Positions 30,655 through 41,547 of a DNA stretch of 64,000 nt are shown here, piece after piece. Below the pieces are notes generated by a model. The model searched no databases and was not told where the DNA came from. It was given only the letters and a program-made list of their open reading frames with translations. A program made the translations under genes and the position numbers. Each line of letters begins with the position of its first letter. The stretch's first letter is position 1. The DNA is from Xenorhabdus koppenhoeferi (GTDB taxonomy: Bacteria > Pseudomonadota > Gammaproteobacteria > Enterobacterales > Enterobacteriaceae), in contig NZ_FPBJ01000001.1 in NCBI RefSeq assembly GCF_900116635.1, positions 62,001 through 126,000 on the forward strand, in the 5' to 3' direction.

Positions 30655-31335
30655 ATGAACGCCATACTAACGCACCGGTTACAACATAAGCTCGGGTACA
30701 CTTTTACACAGCACGATTTATTGCTCCAAGCGTTGACTCACCGCAGCGCTAGCAGTAAACATAACGAACGTCTGGAATTTCTCGGCGACTCTATTCTGAG
30801 TTTTGTCATTGCAAATGCGCTTTATCACCGTTTCCCCCGTGTTGATGAAGGGGACATGAGCCGTATGCGTGCAACATTGGTTCGTGGTAATACACTAGCG
30901 GAATTGGCCAGAGAATTTGAGTTAGGTGAATGCCTGCGTCTGGGGCCGGGGGAGTTAAAAAGTGGCGGACACAGCCGAGAATCCATTTTAGCGGATAGTG
31001 TTGAGGCTTTAATTGGCGCTATCTTCCTTGATAGCAATATTCAGACAATCGAGCAAATTATTTTGAATTGGTATGAAGCTCGTTTGAATGAAATTAGCCC
31101 TGGTGATAAGCAAAAAGATCCCAAAACACGTTTACAAGAATATTTGCAAGGGCGTCATTTGCCGTTGCCAACATATTTGGTTGTTCAAGTTCGTGGGGAA
31201 GCTCACGATCAGGAATTTACAATTCATTGTCAGGTCAGTGGATTTGAACAACCAGTCAGAGGAGTAGGTTCCAGCCGCCGCAAGGCAGAACAGGCGGCAG
31301 CGGAACAAGCATTAAAACAACTGGAGCTTGAATGA
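30655..31335 (+). CDS. rnc: Rnc, ribonuclease III
   Basis: Double-strand-specific endoribonuclease that processes rRNA and many mRNAs. 226 residues, same as E. coli. Catalytic signature [12 protein letters not shown], acidic residues in [14 protein letters not shown], and a C-terminal dsRNA-binding domain ([34 protein letters not shown]). Its last codons overlap era by 4 bases (ATGA), so rnc-era-recO are coupled. Confidence 0.98.
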   Translation: MNAILTHRLQHKLGYTFTQHDLLLQALTHRSASSKHNERLEFLGDSILSFVIANALYHRFPRVDEGDMSRMRATLVRGNTLAELAREFELGECLRLGPGELKSGGHSRESILADSVEALIGAIFLDSNIQTIEQIILNWYEARLNEISPGDKQKDPKTRLQEYLQGRHLPLPTYLVVQVRGEAHDQEFTIHCQVSGFEQPVRGVGSSRRKAEQAAAEQALKQLELE

Positions 31336-32237
31336 GCGAAGAAAAAAACTATTGCGGATTTGTTGCAATAGTCGGGCGCCCTAACGTTGGTAAATCGACT
31401 TTATTGAACCAATTATTGGGCCAGAAAGTATCCATTACCTCCCGTAAACCTCAAACGACGCGGCATCGCATCATGGGGATTCATACGGAAGGGGCTTACC
31501 AAATTATCTATGTAGATACACCGGGTCTTCATATTGAAGAAAAACGAGCGATTAACCGTTTAATGAACCGTGCGGCGAGCAGCTCTATTGGTGATGTCGA
31601 ACTGGTTATTTTTGTTGTAGAAGGTACGCACTGGACACCAGATGATGAAATGGTGGTGAATAAGTTGCGTCATTTGCGTTGTCCTGTTTTGCTTGCCATC
31701 AATAAAGTGGACAACGTGACAGATAAAACTATTCTTCTGCCACACATTGGTTTTCTTAGTCAGCAGATGAATTTCATTGATGTTGTACCAATCAGCGCAG
31801 AAAAAGGCATGAATGTTGATACGATTGCCAAAATCGTGCGTGATTATATACCACAGGCAGAACACCATTTTCCCGAAGACTACGTCACTGATCGCTCACA
31901 GCGTTTCATGGCGTCAGAAATTATCCGTGAAAAATTGATGCGTTTTTTGGGTGAAGAACTGCCGTATTCCGTGACTGTGGAAATTGAACAATTTGCTGCC
32001 AATGAACGTGGTGGTTATACGATAAACGGTTTGATTCTGGTCGAACGTGATGGCCAGAAGAAAATGGTTATTGGTAATAAAGGCAGTAAAATCAAGACAA
32101 TTGGTACAGAAGCCCGTCAAGATATGGAAAAGCTGTTTGATACCAAAGTCCATTTGGAATTGTGGGTAAAAGTTAGAGCTGGTTGGGCTGATGATGAACG
32201 AGCGCTTCGCAGCCTCGGTTACATTGACGACTTATAA
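31332..32237 (+). CDS. era: Era, ribosome-assembly GTPase
   Basis: GTPase required for 16S rRNA maturation and 30S assembly. 301 residues. G1 [14 protein letters not shown]2 with [13 protein letters not shown]3 DTPGL, G4 NKVD, then a type II KH domain with [13 protein letters not shown] binding the 3' end of 16S rRNA. Start overlaps the rnc stop; recO begins 10 bp after its stop. Confidence 0.98.
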   Translation: MSEEKNYCGFVAIVGRPNVGKSTLLNQLLGQKVSITSRKPQTTRHRIMGIHTEGAYQIIYVDTPGLHIEEKRAINRLMNRAASSSIGDVELVIFVVEGTHWTPDDEMVVNKLRHLRCPVLLAINKVDNVTDKTILLPHIGFLSQQMNFIDVVPISAEKGMNVDTIAKIVRDYIPQAEHHFPEDYVTDRSQRFMASEIIREKLMRFLGEELPYSVTVEIEQFAANERGGYTINGLILVERDGQKKMVIGNKGSKIKTIGTEARQDMEKLFDTKVHLELWVKVRAGWADDERALRSLGYIDDL

Positions 32238-32246
32238 GGCTGATTT

Positions 32247-32984
32247 GTGGACGGCTGGCAGAGAGCCTTTGTGCTTCATGGACGCCCTTACAGTGAAACC
32301 AGTTTGCTGTTGGATTTTTTTACTGAAAACGAGGGTCGGATATGTGTCTTAGCAAAAGGAGCACGCAGCCGTCGTTCCCACCTAAAAGGTTGTTTACAAC
32401 CTTTTACCCCGTTACTCATCCGTTGGAGCGGACGGGGTGAAGTCAAAACGCTAAGAGATGCAGAGCCTATTTCGCTAGCTCTTCCCTTGACGGGAAGCGT
32501 GCTTTACAGTGGATTGTATGTGAATGAACTTTTGTCCAGAGTTCTTGAACAAGGAACAGCGTATCCTGCACTTTTTTTCGATTATCTCCAATGCTTACAA
32601 GTGCTCGCGGCGAGTGAATACACGCCAGAGTATGCTTTACGCCGCTTTGAATTAGCTTTACTTACCAATATGGGATACGGTGTTGATTATCTTCACTGCG
32701 CAGGCAGTAGTGAGCCTGTAACAGATACCATGACTTATCGTTATCGTGAAGAAAAAGGGTTTATTGCTAGTCTGATTATTGATAACTACAGCTTTACTGG
32801 TTATGAACTAAAAGCGTTATCAGTCGGTGAGTTTCCTGACTATGCTACATTGAAATCGGCTAAACGTTTTACCCGCATTGCATTGAAGCCTTATTTGGGG
32901 GGAAAACCGTTAAAAAGCCGTGAACTATTTCGTCAATTCGTGCGTAAAAAAACTGATAATCCCAACAAAAAAAACGAAAATTAA
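32247..32984 (+). CDS. recO: RecO, recombination mediator
   Basis: Anneals single strands and helps RecR load RecA on SSB-coated DNA. 245 residues from a GTG start that aligns with E. coli [15 protein letters not shown]-fold N terminus ([15 protein letters not shown]) and helical C terminus ([20 protein letters not shown]). Translation follows era closely. The Lys/Asn-rich tail is a little different from E. coli. Confidence 0.96.
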   Translation: MDGWQRAFVLHGRPYSETSLLLDFFTENEGRICVLAKGARSRRSHLKGCLQPFTPLLIRWSGRGEVKTLRDAEPISLALPLTGSVLYSGLYVNELLSRVLEQGTAYPALFFDYLQCLQVLAASEYTPEYALRRFELALLTNMGYGVDYLHCAGSSEPVTDTMTYRYREEKGFIASLIIDNYSFTGYELKALSVGEFPDYATLKSAKRFTRIALKPYLGGKPLKSRELFRQFVRKKTDNPNKKNEN

Positions 32985-33052
32985 AGTAAGTCACTTCTCG
33001 GTAATGAAGAATATAAACTTTACTTAATCTTATACTATTGCAGGAGATAAAA

Positions 33053-33784
33053 ATGGCTGAGGTATTGCTAGGTATCAACATTGATCACATTGCGACCTTA
33101 CGTAATGCCCGTGGGACAAAATATCCCGATCCCGTTCAGGCTGCATTTATAGCAGAACAGGCGGGAGCTGATGGTATAACGATTCACCTGCGCGAAGATC
33201 GCCGCCATATAACTGATAGAGATGTTCAATTATTAAAAAAAACGATTCAAACTCGCATGAATCTCGAAATGGCAGTAACCGACGAGATGGTTGGTATTGC
33301 GACTCAAATCAAACCTGCTTTTTGTTGCTTGGTTCCTGAAAAACGTCAGGAAGTAACAACAGAAGGAGGATTGGACGTGCTTGGACAAAAAGAGCACATT
33401 GCTGAGGCAGTAAAGATCTTATCAGAAGCAGGCATTCTGGTTTCTCTGTTTATTGATGCAGATCCGCAGCAAATTGATGCTGCTGTTGAAGTCGGAGCAC
33501 CATTTATTGAAATCCATACTGGTGCATATGCCGATGCCGAGGATGAGATACAGCAGGAAAAAGAATTCCGGCGCATTAAAGAAGCGGTAACGTACGCGGC
33601 AGGAAAAGGCCTTAAGGTCAATGCAGGTCACGGTTTAACCTATCATAATGTACAGCGTATTGCCGCCTTACCTGAGATTTATGAATTGAATATTGGTCAT
33701 GCCATCATAGGCCGTGCTGTATTCAGCGGCTTATCTGCGGCTGTAGCTGACATGAAAACGTTGCTGCGGGAAGCACACCGTTAA
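33053..33784 (+). CDS. pdxJ: PdxJ, pyridoxine 5'-phosphate synthase
   Basis: Condenses 3-amino-2-oxopropyl phosphate with 1-deoxyxylulose 5-phosphate to pyridoxine phosphate. 243 residues, TIM barrel: [17 protein letters not shown] at the start, [20 protein letters not shown], and the phosphate-binding [13 protein letters not shown] near the end. The start at 33053 has CAGGAG. Stop overlaps the acpS start (TAATGG). Confidence 0.97.
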   Translation: MAEVLLGINIDHIATLRNARGTKYPDPVQAAFIAEQAGADGITIHLREDRRHITDRDVQLLKKTIQTRMNLEMAVTDEMVGIATQIKPAFCCLVPEKRQEVTTEGGLDVLGQKEHIAEAVKILSEAGILVSLFIDADPQQIDAAVEVGAPFIEIHTGAYADAEDEIQQEKEFRRIKEAVTYAAGKGLKVNAGHGLTYHNVQRIAALPEIYELNIGHAIIGRAVFSGLSAAVADMKTLLREAHR

Positions 33785-34164
33785 TGGCTATTATTGGATT
33801 AGGTACTGATATTGTTGAAATATCCCGTATTGAGGAGATTGTCGGGCGTTCTGGAGAACGTCTGGCAAGACGAATTTTGAGCGATGGGGAATGGTCTCAA
33901 TATAAACAACATAACCAGTCAATCCGCTTCCTTGCAAAACGGTTTGCTGTCAAGGAAGCGGCAGCTAAAGCGCTTGGTACAGGCATTCGCAATGGTCTGG
34001 CCTTTAATCAATTTGAAGTGATTAATGATCAACTGGGAAAACCCACATTAAAACTTCATGGGGAAGCTGGCATATTAGCTAACAAATTGAATGTAAGATC
34101 CATGCATGTCACTTTGGCGGATGAGCGTCGTTATGCTTGTGCAACGGTGATATTGGAAAGCTAA
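33784..34164 (+). CDS. acpS: AcpS, holo-[acyl-carrier-protein] synthase
   Basis: Transfers 4'-phosphopantetheine from CoA to the acyl carrier protein. 126 residues. Group I PPTase motifs: [12 protein letters not shown] (Mg-binding Asp9) and [20 protein letters not shown] (Glu and Lys of the active site). Translationally coupled to pdxJ. Last gene of this block before a 535-bp gap. Confidence 0.97.
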   Translation: MAIIGLGTDIVEISRIEEIVGRSGERLARRILSDGEWSQYKQHNQSIRFLAKRFAVKEAAAKALGTGIRNGLAFNQFEVINDQLGKPTLKLHGEAGILANKLNVRSMHVTLADERRYACATVILES

Positions 34165-34699
34165 AATTGTGATGGCCTGATTAGGGCATTCGGGTTCACA
34201 TATCACAATTGATGCAGCGCTTGGTAATTAATAGTTCTATTTCAGTCTATTGCAAAAAGATTATTTAAGGTGAGAAAGAAATTCATTCTGTATCCAAAAT
34301 CCTACTGAGAGAAGTTTTTTGGGTATTGTACCGAGCAATTTATGGATAGTTTTTGCTAAAAATCCTCTGATTAATTTAAGGAAACTCTAGGTGTTTATTA
34401 TGGTATATACGCAATTAACTTGAAGATGCAGATTTTAAAAGCTGAAAATTATCAGTCAGCCGTGTAGCCAGTTCTTGTGCTTTTTTTGGCAACATTAGAC
34501 TCACCTTTTATTTATCCATTCCCATTAATAGTAATTAATGGGAATACCGTTATGAAATTTAAAATCATGATCAGGGGATTGAATAAGTTCTGCTTCAATA
34601 CGGCCGAAATAATTCACTCTTGTAGAAACTGATAAATGGGCGCTAACAGGTTACTATCAAGTTTTAGCGTTACCCCATCCCTTGCTATGCCTTCCAAGG
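34165..34699. other. Gene-poor gap between acpS and mutS
   Basis: 535 bp, AT-rich. Holds one 26-codon minus-strand ORF candidate and a small palindrome near 34522-34545 (CCATTCCCATTAATAG ... TTAATGGGAATA). Nothing else recognised. It marks a break in E. coli-like synteny. Confidence 0.5.
34415..34495 (-). CDS. Doubtful 26-codon ORF between acpS and mutS
   Basis: Reads MLPKKAQELATRLTDNFQLL and ends KSASSS; AAGGTGAG lies 5-12 bases upstream, an unusually good ribosome site for so short a frame. Amphipathic helix-like. Could be a small protein or the start of a decayed gene. No family recognised. Confidence 0.3.
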   Translation of the reverse strand: MLPKKAQELATRLTDNFQLLKSASSS

Positions 34700-37276
34700 C
34701 TACACCATATCCTTCAGACGATAAATCCATTCCAGTGCCTGACGTGGGGTTAGTGTATCTGGATTCAGGTTTTCCAATGCTTCAACTGCCGGAGATGTAT
34801 CTTCTGCCAGCAAGGTTAATTGTGGTGTATCGACATGGTTTGCCGTTGCATGATTGGAGAGTGATTCCAGCTCTTTTAGTTTCTGCCGCGCGCGCTTAAT
34901 CACATCACGGGGAACACCTGCCAAAGAAGCTACTGCCAGTCCATAACTTTTGCTGGCAGCACCTTCTTGTACACTGTGCATGAAAGCAATTGTGTCACCA
35001 TGCTCAACGGCATCCAGATGAATATTGACGACGCCTTCCAGTTTTTCCGGCAACATTGTCAGTTCAAAATAGTGGGTCGCAAACAGAGTCATTGCCTTGA
35101 TGCGGTTAGACAGACTTTCGGCACAAGCCCAGGCAAGCGATAAGCCATCATAAGTTGAAGTACCACGCCCGATCTCATCCATCAGAACCAGACTGTATTC
35201 GGTAGCGTTGTGCAAAATATTGGCGGTTTCAGTCATCTCCACCATAAACGTAGAACGGCCTGATGCCAGATCATCGGAAGCGCCCACACGGGTGAAGATA
35301 CGATCTACCGGGCCGATAACCGCTTTCTCGGCTGGTACAAAACTCCCGATATATGTCAGTAACGTAATTAAAGCTGCCTGACGCATATAAGTACTTTTAC
35401 CCCCCATATTTGGCCCCGTGATGATAAGCAAGCGACGTTGTGACGCGAGCATCAATGGGTTAGAAATAAAGGGTTCACTCAACACTTGTTCAACAACGGG
35501 GTGACGACCGCCAGTGATTTGAATACCGACTTTATCTGTCAGGGTTGGGCAGGTGTAATTCAGGGTTTCTGCGCGTTCGGCAAGGTTTGACAGCACATCG
35601 AGTTCTGCCAGCGCTTCAGCACTGGTTTGTAATTCGGCCAGATGCGGCAGTAACAAATCAAACAGTTCTTCATACAGGGCTTTCTCAATAGCAAGCGCTT
35701 TGCCTTTGGAGGTCAGAACCTTATCTTCATATTCCTTTAACTCAGGAATAATATAGCGTTCTGCATTTTTCAGTGTTTGACGGCGGACATAATGCATTGG
35801 CACTAAATGACTTTGTCCGCGGCTGACTTGGATATAGTAACCATGTATGGCATTGAAGCCGACTTTCAAAGTATCAATGCCAAGTTTTTCACGCTCGCGG
35901 ATCTCCAGTCGATCCAGATAATCGGTGGCACCATCTGCCAGTGCCCGCCACTCATCCAGCTCAGCATTATAGCCAGTAGCAATCACGCCCCCGTCACGCA
36001 CCAGAACAGGCGGTGTTTCGACAACTGCTTTTTCCAATAGCACCTGTAACTCATCAAAATTCCCCACGCGTTGCTGTAGCGCCTGAATATAAGGGGACTC
36101 AGAGGACTCCATGATTTGGTGAATATCTGGCAATTGCTGGAAAGAGTGACGCATTCTGGCCAGATCACGGGGACGGGCCGAACGGAGTGCAAGACGGGCG
36201 AGTACACGCTCTAAGTCACCAACTTGACGCAAAAACGGCTGCAATTCATAACCAATATCTTGTAATGCAGAAATGGCTTGCTGGCGATTTTCCAGTATAT
36301 CTTTATTGCGAATTGGCGTATGCAACCAACGTTTTAGCATACGGCTGCCCATCGGAGTCACACACTGATCGAGTACAGATGCCAGAGTATTTTCGATGCC
36401 GCCTGATAGATTTTGCGTCAATTCCAGATTACGGCGGGTTGCGGCATCCATAATGACTGTTTCCTGCGGACGCTCCATCGTAATACTGCGGATATGGGGC
36501 AGGCTGGTGCGCTGGGTGTCTTTTACATATTGCAGTAAACAGCCAGCTGCACGCAGGGCAAGCGTCGCTTTTTCCACGCCAAAGCCAATCAGGTCACGAG
36601 TACCAAACTGTAAATTCAGTTGCTGTCTTGCCGTATCCAGTTCAAATTCCCACATTGGGCGTCGACGCAGCCCATGACAGCGTTCAATCAGCGTCATATG
36701 ACCAAACGTTTCGGGATAGAGCAGTTCTGCGGGACGGGTACGTTGCAATTCTGCGGCAATAGTATCTTGGTCAGCCATTTCGGAAATCTGGAAGCGACCA
36801 GAAGTGATATCCAGAGTCGCATAACCAAAACCTTGATTATCATGCCAGATAGCAGCCAGAAGATTATCCTGTCGCTCCTGTAGCAAGGCTTCATCAGTTA
36901 CTGTGCCGGGTGTTACAATACGGACAACTTTACGTTCAACAGGGCCTTTACTGCTGGCAGGATCTCCGACCTGTTCACAGATCGCCGCCGATTCACCCAG
37001 CTGTACCAACTTTGCCAAATAGTTTTCAATCGCATGATAAGGAACGCCCGCCATAGGAATGGGCTGACCTGCCGATTGCCCACGTTTGGTTAGGGAAATA
37101 TCCAATAACTTCGCGGCCTTTTTGGCATCGTCATAGAATAACTCATAAAAATCCCCCATTCGATAAAACAGCAGGATATCCGGGTGCTGTGCTTTCAGGC
37201 GCAGATACTGCTGCATCATGGGAGTATGGCTATCTAAATCCTTTGCTGGTGATCCTTTCATATTGATTTGATTCAA
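34700..37276 (-). CDS. mutS: MutS, DNA mismatch repair ATPase
   Basis: Recognises mismatches and recruits MutL. 858 residues from a TTG (E. coli 853). Mismatch-reading motif [17 protein letters not shown] (Phe-X-Glu) lies in the N-terminal domain; connector, lever and clamp follow; the ATPase has [13 protein letters not shown] (Walker A), [17 protein letters not shown] (Walker B) and [11 protein letters not shown]. The TTG has AGGAA 9 bases upstream; an ATG five codons in (37261) lacks a ribosome site but is possible. Convergent with acpS; E. coli mutS is elsewhere, so this is a rearrangement. Confidence 0.96.
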   Translation of the reverse strand: MNQINMKGSPAKDLDSHTPMMQQYLRLKAQHPDILLFYRMGDFYELFYDDAKKAAKLLDISLTKRGQSAGQPIPMAGVPYHAIENYLAKLVQLGESAAICEQVGDPASSKGPVERKVVRIVTPGTVTDEALLQERQDNLLAAIWHDNQGFGYATLDITSGRFQISEMADQDTIAAELQRTRPAELLYPETFGHMTLIERCHGLRRRPMWEFELDTARQQLNLQFGTRDLIGFGVEKATLALRAAGCLLQYVKDTQRTSLPHIRSITMERPQETVIMDAATRRNLELTQNLSGGIENTLASVLDQCVTPMGSRMLKRWLHTPIRNKDILENRQQAISALQDIGYELQPFLRQVGDLERVLARLALRSARPRDLARMRHSFQQLPDIHQIMESSESPYIQALQQRVGNFDELQVLLEKAVVETPPVLVRDGGVIATGYNAELDEWRALADGATDYLDRLEIREREKLGIDTLKVGFNAIHGYYIQVSRGQSHLVPMHYVRRQTLKNAERYIIPELKEYEDKVLTSKGKALAIEKALYEELFDLLLPHLAELQTSAEALAELDVLSNLAERAETLNYTCPTLTDKVGIQITGGRHPVVEQVLSEPFISNPLMLASQRRLLIITGPNMGGKSTYMRQAALITLLTYIGSFVPAEKAVIGPVDRIFTRVGASDDLASGRSTFMVEMTETANILHNATEYSLVLMDEIGRGTSTYDGLSLAWACAESLSNRIKAMTLFATHYFELTMLPEKLEGVVNIHLDAVEHGDTIAFMHSVQEGAASKSYGLAVASLAGVPRDVIKRARQKLKELESLSNHATANHVDTPQLTLLAEDTSPAVEALENLNPDTLTPRQALEWIYRLKDMV

Positions 37277-37348
37277 TTTTACTATTCCTGTTGACTCCGT
37301 TGGGCCATCAATGCTCAGTCAACCCATCTAAATGACAAAACTTAAATA

Positions 37349-37544
37349 TATACCCGTCGTCTTTCAAGTTGCAGCTTTGTTGGCTGCGCTCACTCACCCC
37401 AGTCACATAGTTAGCTATGCTCCTGGGGATTAATGAAAGGCTCCTGCCTTTCACCGGAGGCCAGCCTTTGGCTGGGCAAATTCGTTCCCGACGAATTTGT
37501 CATTCCCTTGCCGTCGCGCTGCATCTTGAAATCCATTGGGTATA
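37349..37544 (+). repeat. ERIC element with a 69-bp internal insert (196 bp)
   Basis: Both ERIC ends are intact (TATACCCGTCGTCTTTCAAG and GAAATCCATTGGGTATA). After the central CTCCTGGGGATT a 69-bp block (37432-37500) is inserted that forms three consecutive hairpins. The same block sits at the same point of the ERIC at 50651. Confidence 0.9.
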
Positions 37545-37545
37545 A

Positions 37546-37737
37546 TCAGCTAAGGATGGCACACTAATAAATCTCATCCTGGGCGAAAACACTATCTTAT
37601 CACTGACGAATTCTTTGGCAATCAGTACAGTAAATGAAACTCAATTGAATAACAGTATCATTTCACTGGCTAAAAAAGTGGGATTTGAAACTTACTGGCT
37701 TTCTAACCAAGGATTGATCCCGGTTTATAGACAGTGA
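37546..37737 (+). pseudogene. Fragment of a sulfatase-fold phosphoethanolamine transferase-like gene
   Basis: A 63-codon stop-free frame ending at the TGA at 37735. It reads LINLILGENTILSLTNSL then ISLAKKVGFETYWLSNQGL. The block AKKVGFETYWLSNQG resembles the AxxAGFxTxWxSNQ motif of EptA/EptB/CptA-type enzymes, and LILGEN resembles their VxVIGES start. The two motifs lie too close together, so there is an internal deletion, and there is no start codon. Resembles a relic that lies directly behind an ERIC element. Confidence 0.5.
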
Positions 37738-38012
37738 GTTATCTCACAAAATCTGATTCGTTTTTCCTCAGCAAGAACCACTGCAAGAACCACTAATAGA
37801 AGGATTCTGACCGTTTAATAGAGTATTCAACCGCTGGCTCAGATCCTTTCTATAATTGCAGGGAGAGTTTTATATCATGGTGCAATGTGGCGAGGAGTAT
37901 ATGCCCTTCATGGGGATGGCTTCCTTCCGGCTATCAGATAGTCGGTTTATGGAAAAGGAAGTAAAAATTAAATGATGACTTGCTGTTCGTCTTACCTTGG
38001 AAAGGAAGTGTT
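37738..38012. other. Leader region of btsT
   Basis: 275 bp without a supported ORF; the btsT promoter must lie here. A direct repeat AAGAACCACT occurs twice near 37774-37795. No regulator site is asserted. Confidence 0.4.
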
Positions 38013-40166
38013 ATGAACAATAATAAATTGTTAAAACATATCCCCTGGATGATATTGGGGATAATTGGCGCATTTTGTCTTGGCGTTGTTGCGCTCCGTC
38101 GGGGGGAACACGTTAGTGCCTTATGGATCATTGTTGCTTCCGTAGCGGTTTATTTGGTTGCTTATCGGTATTACAGCCTTTATATCGCAACCAAAGTGAT
38201 GAAGCTGGATGCCACACGGGCAACCCCTGCTGTCGTTAATAATGATGGATTGAACTACGTTCCCACCAATAAAAATGTCTTGTTTGGTCATCACTTTGCA
38301 GCCATTGCAGGTGCGGGGCCGTTGGTAGGGCCTGTATTGGCGGCACAGGTGGGATATCTGCCGGGAACCTTGTGGCTATTGGCTGGCGTGGTGCTTGCCG
38401 GCGCGGTACAGGACTTTATGGTGCTGTTTATCTCTTCCCGCCGCAATGGTGCATCATTGGGTGAGATCATCAAAGAAGAAATGGGGCGTGTACCGGGTAC
38501 AATAGCCTTGTTTGGCTGCTTCTTAATTATGATCATCATTTTGGCAGTGCTGGCCTTGATTGTCGTGAAAGCATTAGCGGAAAGCCCATGGGGCGTATTT
38601 ACCGTTTGCTCAACGGTACCGATCGCGCTTTTCATGGGGATCTACATGCGATATATCCGTCCGGGGCGTGTGGGTGAAGTCTCCGTGATTGGCATTATCA
38701 TGCTGGTTGCTGCTATTTGGTTTGGTGGTGTTGTTGCGGCTGACCCTTATTGGGGGCCTGCGCTGACTTTCAAAGATACTACCATTACTTATGCGTTGAT
38801 TGGTTATGCGTTTATCTCTGCATTGTTGCCAGTATGGTTAATTTTGGCACCGCGTGACTATCTGGCGACGTTCCTGAAAATTGGGGTGATTGTTGGCCTT
38901 GCGATCGGGATTGTTATCCTGAACCCTGAGCTGAAAATGCCTGCCGTAACACAATACATTGATGGTACAGGGCCAGTCTGGAAAGGCACACTGTTCCCAT
39001 TCCTGTTCATTACCATTGCCTGCGGTGCGGTATCTGGTTTCCATGCTCTGATTTCTTCGGGAACGACACCTAAATTGCTGGCAAACGAAAAAGATGCACG
39101 TTTCATTGGTTATGGTGCGATGTTGATGGAATCATTTGTTGCGATCATGGCATTGATTGCTGCATCTATCATCGAGCCGGGTCTGTACTTTGCCATGAAT
39201 ACACCTCCGGCAGCGTTGGGTATCACCATGCCTGATCTGCATAATTTGGGCACAGCAGAAGCTCCGATGATCATGGAATCTTTGAAAGAAGTAACAACCC
39301 ATGCGGCAGCGACTGTAAGTTCTTGGGGTTTTGTTATTTCACCTGAGCAAATTCTGCAAACGGCAAAAGACATTGGTGAACCCTCTGTTCTGAACCGTGC
39401 AGGAGGCGCACCAACTTTGGCGGTGGGTATCGCACACGTCTTCCACCAGATTATCCCGGCAGCGGATATGGGATTCTGGTATCACTTTGGTATTCTGTTT
39501 GAAGCGCTGTTTATTCTGACAGCTCTGGATGCAGGTACACGTTCTGGTCGTTTCATGTTGCAGGATCTTTTGGGTAACTTTGTACCATTCCTGAAAAAAA
39601 CTGATTCCCTGATTGCCGGTATTATCGGTACCGCAGGTTGTGTGGGGCTTTGGGGGTACTTGCTGTATCAAGGTGTCGTTGATCCATTGGGCGGCGTTAA
39701 GAGCCTGTGGCCTCTGTTTGGTATCTCTAACCAGATGTTGGCAGCCGTTGCGCTGGTGTTGGGAACTGTTGTACTGATCAAGATGAAACGCACTAAATAC
39801 ATTTGGGTAACTGTGATCCCTGCGGTCTGGCTGCTGATTTGTACAACATGGGCATTGGGGCTGAAATTATTCAGCGATGACCCACGGCTCGAAGGTTTCT
39901 TATTTCTGGCGAAGGAGTATAAGCAACGGATTGCAGAAGGTGGCGCAGAATTGACTGCTCAGCAAATCAGTAACATGAACCATATTGTTGTGAACAACTA
40001 TACTAATGCGGGCTTAAGTATCCTGTTCTTTGTGGTAGTGTATAGCATCATTATTTATGGTATCAAAACTGCGATAAAAGCGAGTAAAAATCCAGAGCGC
40101 ACTGATAACGAAACTCCTTATATTCCCATTCCAGAAGGTGGAGTAAAAGTTTCTTCTGCGCACTGA
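38013..40166 (+). CDS. btsT: BtsT (YjiY), pyruvate/proton symporter of the CstA family
   Basis: Inner-membrane carbon-starvation family transporter; E. coli BtsT imports pyruvate with high affinity under BtsSR control. 717 residues with about 16-18 helices. Strong match through HIPWMILGIIGAFCLGVVAL, VLFGHHFAAIAGAGPLVGPV, FHALISSGTTPK and the C terminus TPYIPIPEGGVKVSS. The tail and the 717 length favour BtsT over CstA (701), as does the yjiX-yjiA context. Start ATGAACAATAAT follows AAAGGAAG. No btsSR genes in view. Confidence 0.93.
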   Translation: MNNNKLLKHIPWMILGIIGAFCLGVVALRRGEHVSALWIIVASVAVYLVAYRYYSLYIATKVMKLDATRATPAVVNNDGLNYVPTNKNVLFGHHFAAIAGAGPLVGPVLAAQVGYLPGTLWLLAGVVLAGAVQDFMVLFISSRRNGASLGEIIKEEMGRVPGTIALFGCFLIMIIILAVLALIVVKALAESPWGVFTVCSTVPIALFMGIYMRYIRPGRVGEVSVIGIIMLVAAIWFGGVVAADPYWGPALTFKDTTITYALIGYAFISALLPVWLILAPRDYLATFLKIGVIVGLAIGIVILNPELKMPAVTQYIDGTGPVWKGTLFPFLFITIACGAVSGFHALISSGTTPKLLANEKDARFIGYGAMLMESFVAIMALIAASIIEPGLYFAMNTPPAALGITMPDLHNLGTAEAPMIMESLKEVTTHAAATVSSWGFVISPEQILQTAKDIGEPSVLNRAGGAPTLAVGIAHVFHQIIPAADMGFWYHFGILFEALFILTALDAGTRSGRFMLQDLLGNFVPFLKKTDSLIAGIIGTAGCVGLWGYLLYQGVVDPLGGVKSLWPLFGISNQMLAAVALVLGTVVLIKMKRTKYIWVTVIPAVWLLICTTWALGLKLFSDDPRLEGFLFLAKEYKQRIAEGGAELTAQQISNMNHIVVNNYTNAGLSILFFVVVYSIIIYGIKTAIKASKNPERTDNETPYIPIPEGGVKVSSAH

Positions 40167-40209
40167 TTTGATACTTAAGTTGATTCTGACCAAGTGAATC
40201 AGTAATAGT

Positions 40210-40269
40210 TATACCTAATGAGTTTCGGGTTGCAGCCAACAAAGCTACAGTTTGAAAGACGAAGGGTAT
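40210..40269 (-). repeat. Decayed ERIC element, ends only
   Basis: About 60 bp: TATACC at one side and AGCTACAGTTTGAAAGACGAAGG at the other, with the ERIC centre deleted. Between btsT and yjiX. Confidence 0.7.
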
Positions 40270-40323
40270 GTACCCCGCATAATCAGCTTTGTATTATGTG
40301 GGGTATTTTTTTGGAGAGTGATT

Positions 40324-40527
40324 ATGTTTGGTAATCTTGGCCGGGCTGGCAAATATTTGGGGCAGGCTGCCCGCATGTTGGTGGGCGTCCCTGATTACGA
40401 CACTTATGTACAGCATATGAAGGAAAATCATCCTGATCAACCTTATATGACCTATGAGGAATTTTTCCGTGAACGTCAGAATGCCCGCTATGGCGGTGAT
40501 GGGAAGGGGGGTATGCGCTGTTGTTAA
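40324..40527 (+). CDS. yjiX: YjiX, small protein of the CstA/BtsT operon (KduD-independent DUF466)
   Basis: 67 residues: [21 protein letters not shown], then [20 protein letters not shown], and the end [11 protein letters not shown], almost the same as E. coli YjiX. The family (DUF466/YbdD-YjiX) always follows a CstA-type transporter and seems needed for its uptake activity in some bacteria; mechanism unknown. Start has GGAGAG upstream. The longer frame begins inside the ERIC relic and is rejected. Confidence 0.94.
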   Translation: MFGNLGRAGKYLGQAARMLVGVPDYDTYVQHMKENHPDQPYMTYEEFFRERQNARYGGDGKGGMRCC

Positions 40528-40584
40528 TAAACACGGATAGTGCCATGAACAAAAAGAAAAACGAATAACCAGTGGGAAACTACA

Positions 40585-41547
40585 ATGCAACCAATATCAG
40601 TTACAATCCTGACCGGTTTTTTGGGTTCAGGCAAAACGACGCTACTGCGTCATATTCTCAATGCCAATCATGGTTATAAAATCGCCGTTATTGAAAATGA
40701 ATTTGGTGAAGTTCCTATCGATAATGAGTTGATTGGCAATCGAGCAACCCAGATCAAAACATTAAGCAATGGGTGTATTTGTTGTAGTCGTTCAAGTGAA
40801 TTGGAAGATGCCCTGCTGGATTTACTGGATAGCATGGATAAAGGGCAAATCTACTTTGACCGTCTGATGATTGAATGTACCGGTATGGCTGATCCCGGCC
40901 CGATTACCCAAACTTTTTTTTCCCATGAAGTACTGTGCCAGCGTTTTTTATTGGATGGAGTTATCACATTGGTGGATGCAGCCCATGCAGAACAACAATT
41001 AGATCGCTTCTCCATTACGCAAGCTCAGGTAGGATACGCCGACAGGGTTATTCTGACGAAAACAGATATTGCTCCAGCCCATGATGCCTTAATTGAACGT
41101 TTGCAGAGAATCAACGCCAGAGCACCTATTCATAAAGTCATTCAAGGTGATGCAGATCTAAACATACTGTTCGATATTGAAGGCTTCATACTGAATGATA
41201 AGCTGACTGTTTCGACACCGGTATACCGATTTGTACCTGAACAGCAAAACATTATTCGGTCAATTATTGTTAACTTGCCTAACCCAGTTGAGTTATCCGA
41301 CATTTCGGACTTGATGGAAGAGTTGTTACTGAGCTTCGCGGACAATTTACTGCGTTACAAAGGCATACTTGCCATCAAAGATGAGTCTCGCCGATTACTG
41401 TTCCAGGGGGTGCAACGCCTGTATAGTGCAGATTGGGACAGGGAATGGCGTACTGATGAAGTCCGTGAGAGTGTATTGGTTTTTATTGGCATGGAGCTGC
41501 CTGAACAGAAAATTCGTGAAAAATTTGCGGAGTTGTTTGTAGAATAA
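40585..41547 (+). CDS. yjiA: YjiA, COG0523 P-loop GTPase
   Basis: Metal-binding GTPase related to CobW and zinc metallochaperones, 320 residues. Walker A GFLGSGKTTLLRHIL, metal motif NGCICCSRSSELE (CXCC), Walker B IECTGMADPGPI, TKTD for guanine binding, C-terminal LFQGVQRLYSADWDR. E. coli YjiA binds transition metals; client unknown. Third gene of btsT-yjiX-yjiA, conserved in order. Confidence 0.93.
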   Translation: MQPISVTILTGFLGSGKTTLLRHILNANHGYKIAVIENEFGEVPIDNELIGNRATQIKTLSNGCICCSRSSELEDALLDLLDSMDKGQIYFDRLMIECTGMADPGPITQTFFSHEVLCQRFLLDGVITLVDAAHAEQQLDRFSITQAQVGYADRVILTKTDIAPAHDALIERLQRINARAPIHKVIQGDADLNILFDIEGFILNDKLTVSTPVYRFVPEQQNIIRSIIVNLPNPVELSDISDLMEELLLSFADNLLRYKGILAIKDESRRLLFQGVQRLYSADWDREWRTDEVRESVLVFIGMELPEQKIREKFAELFVE

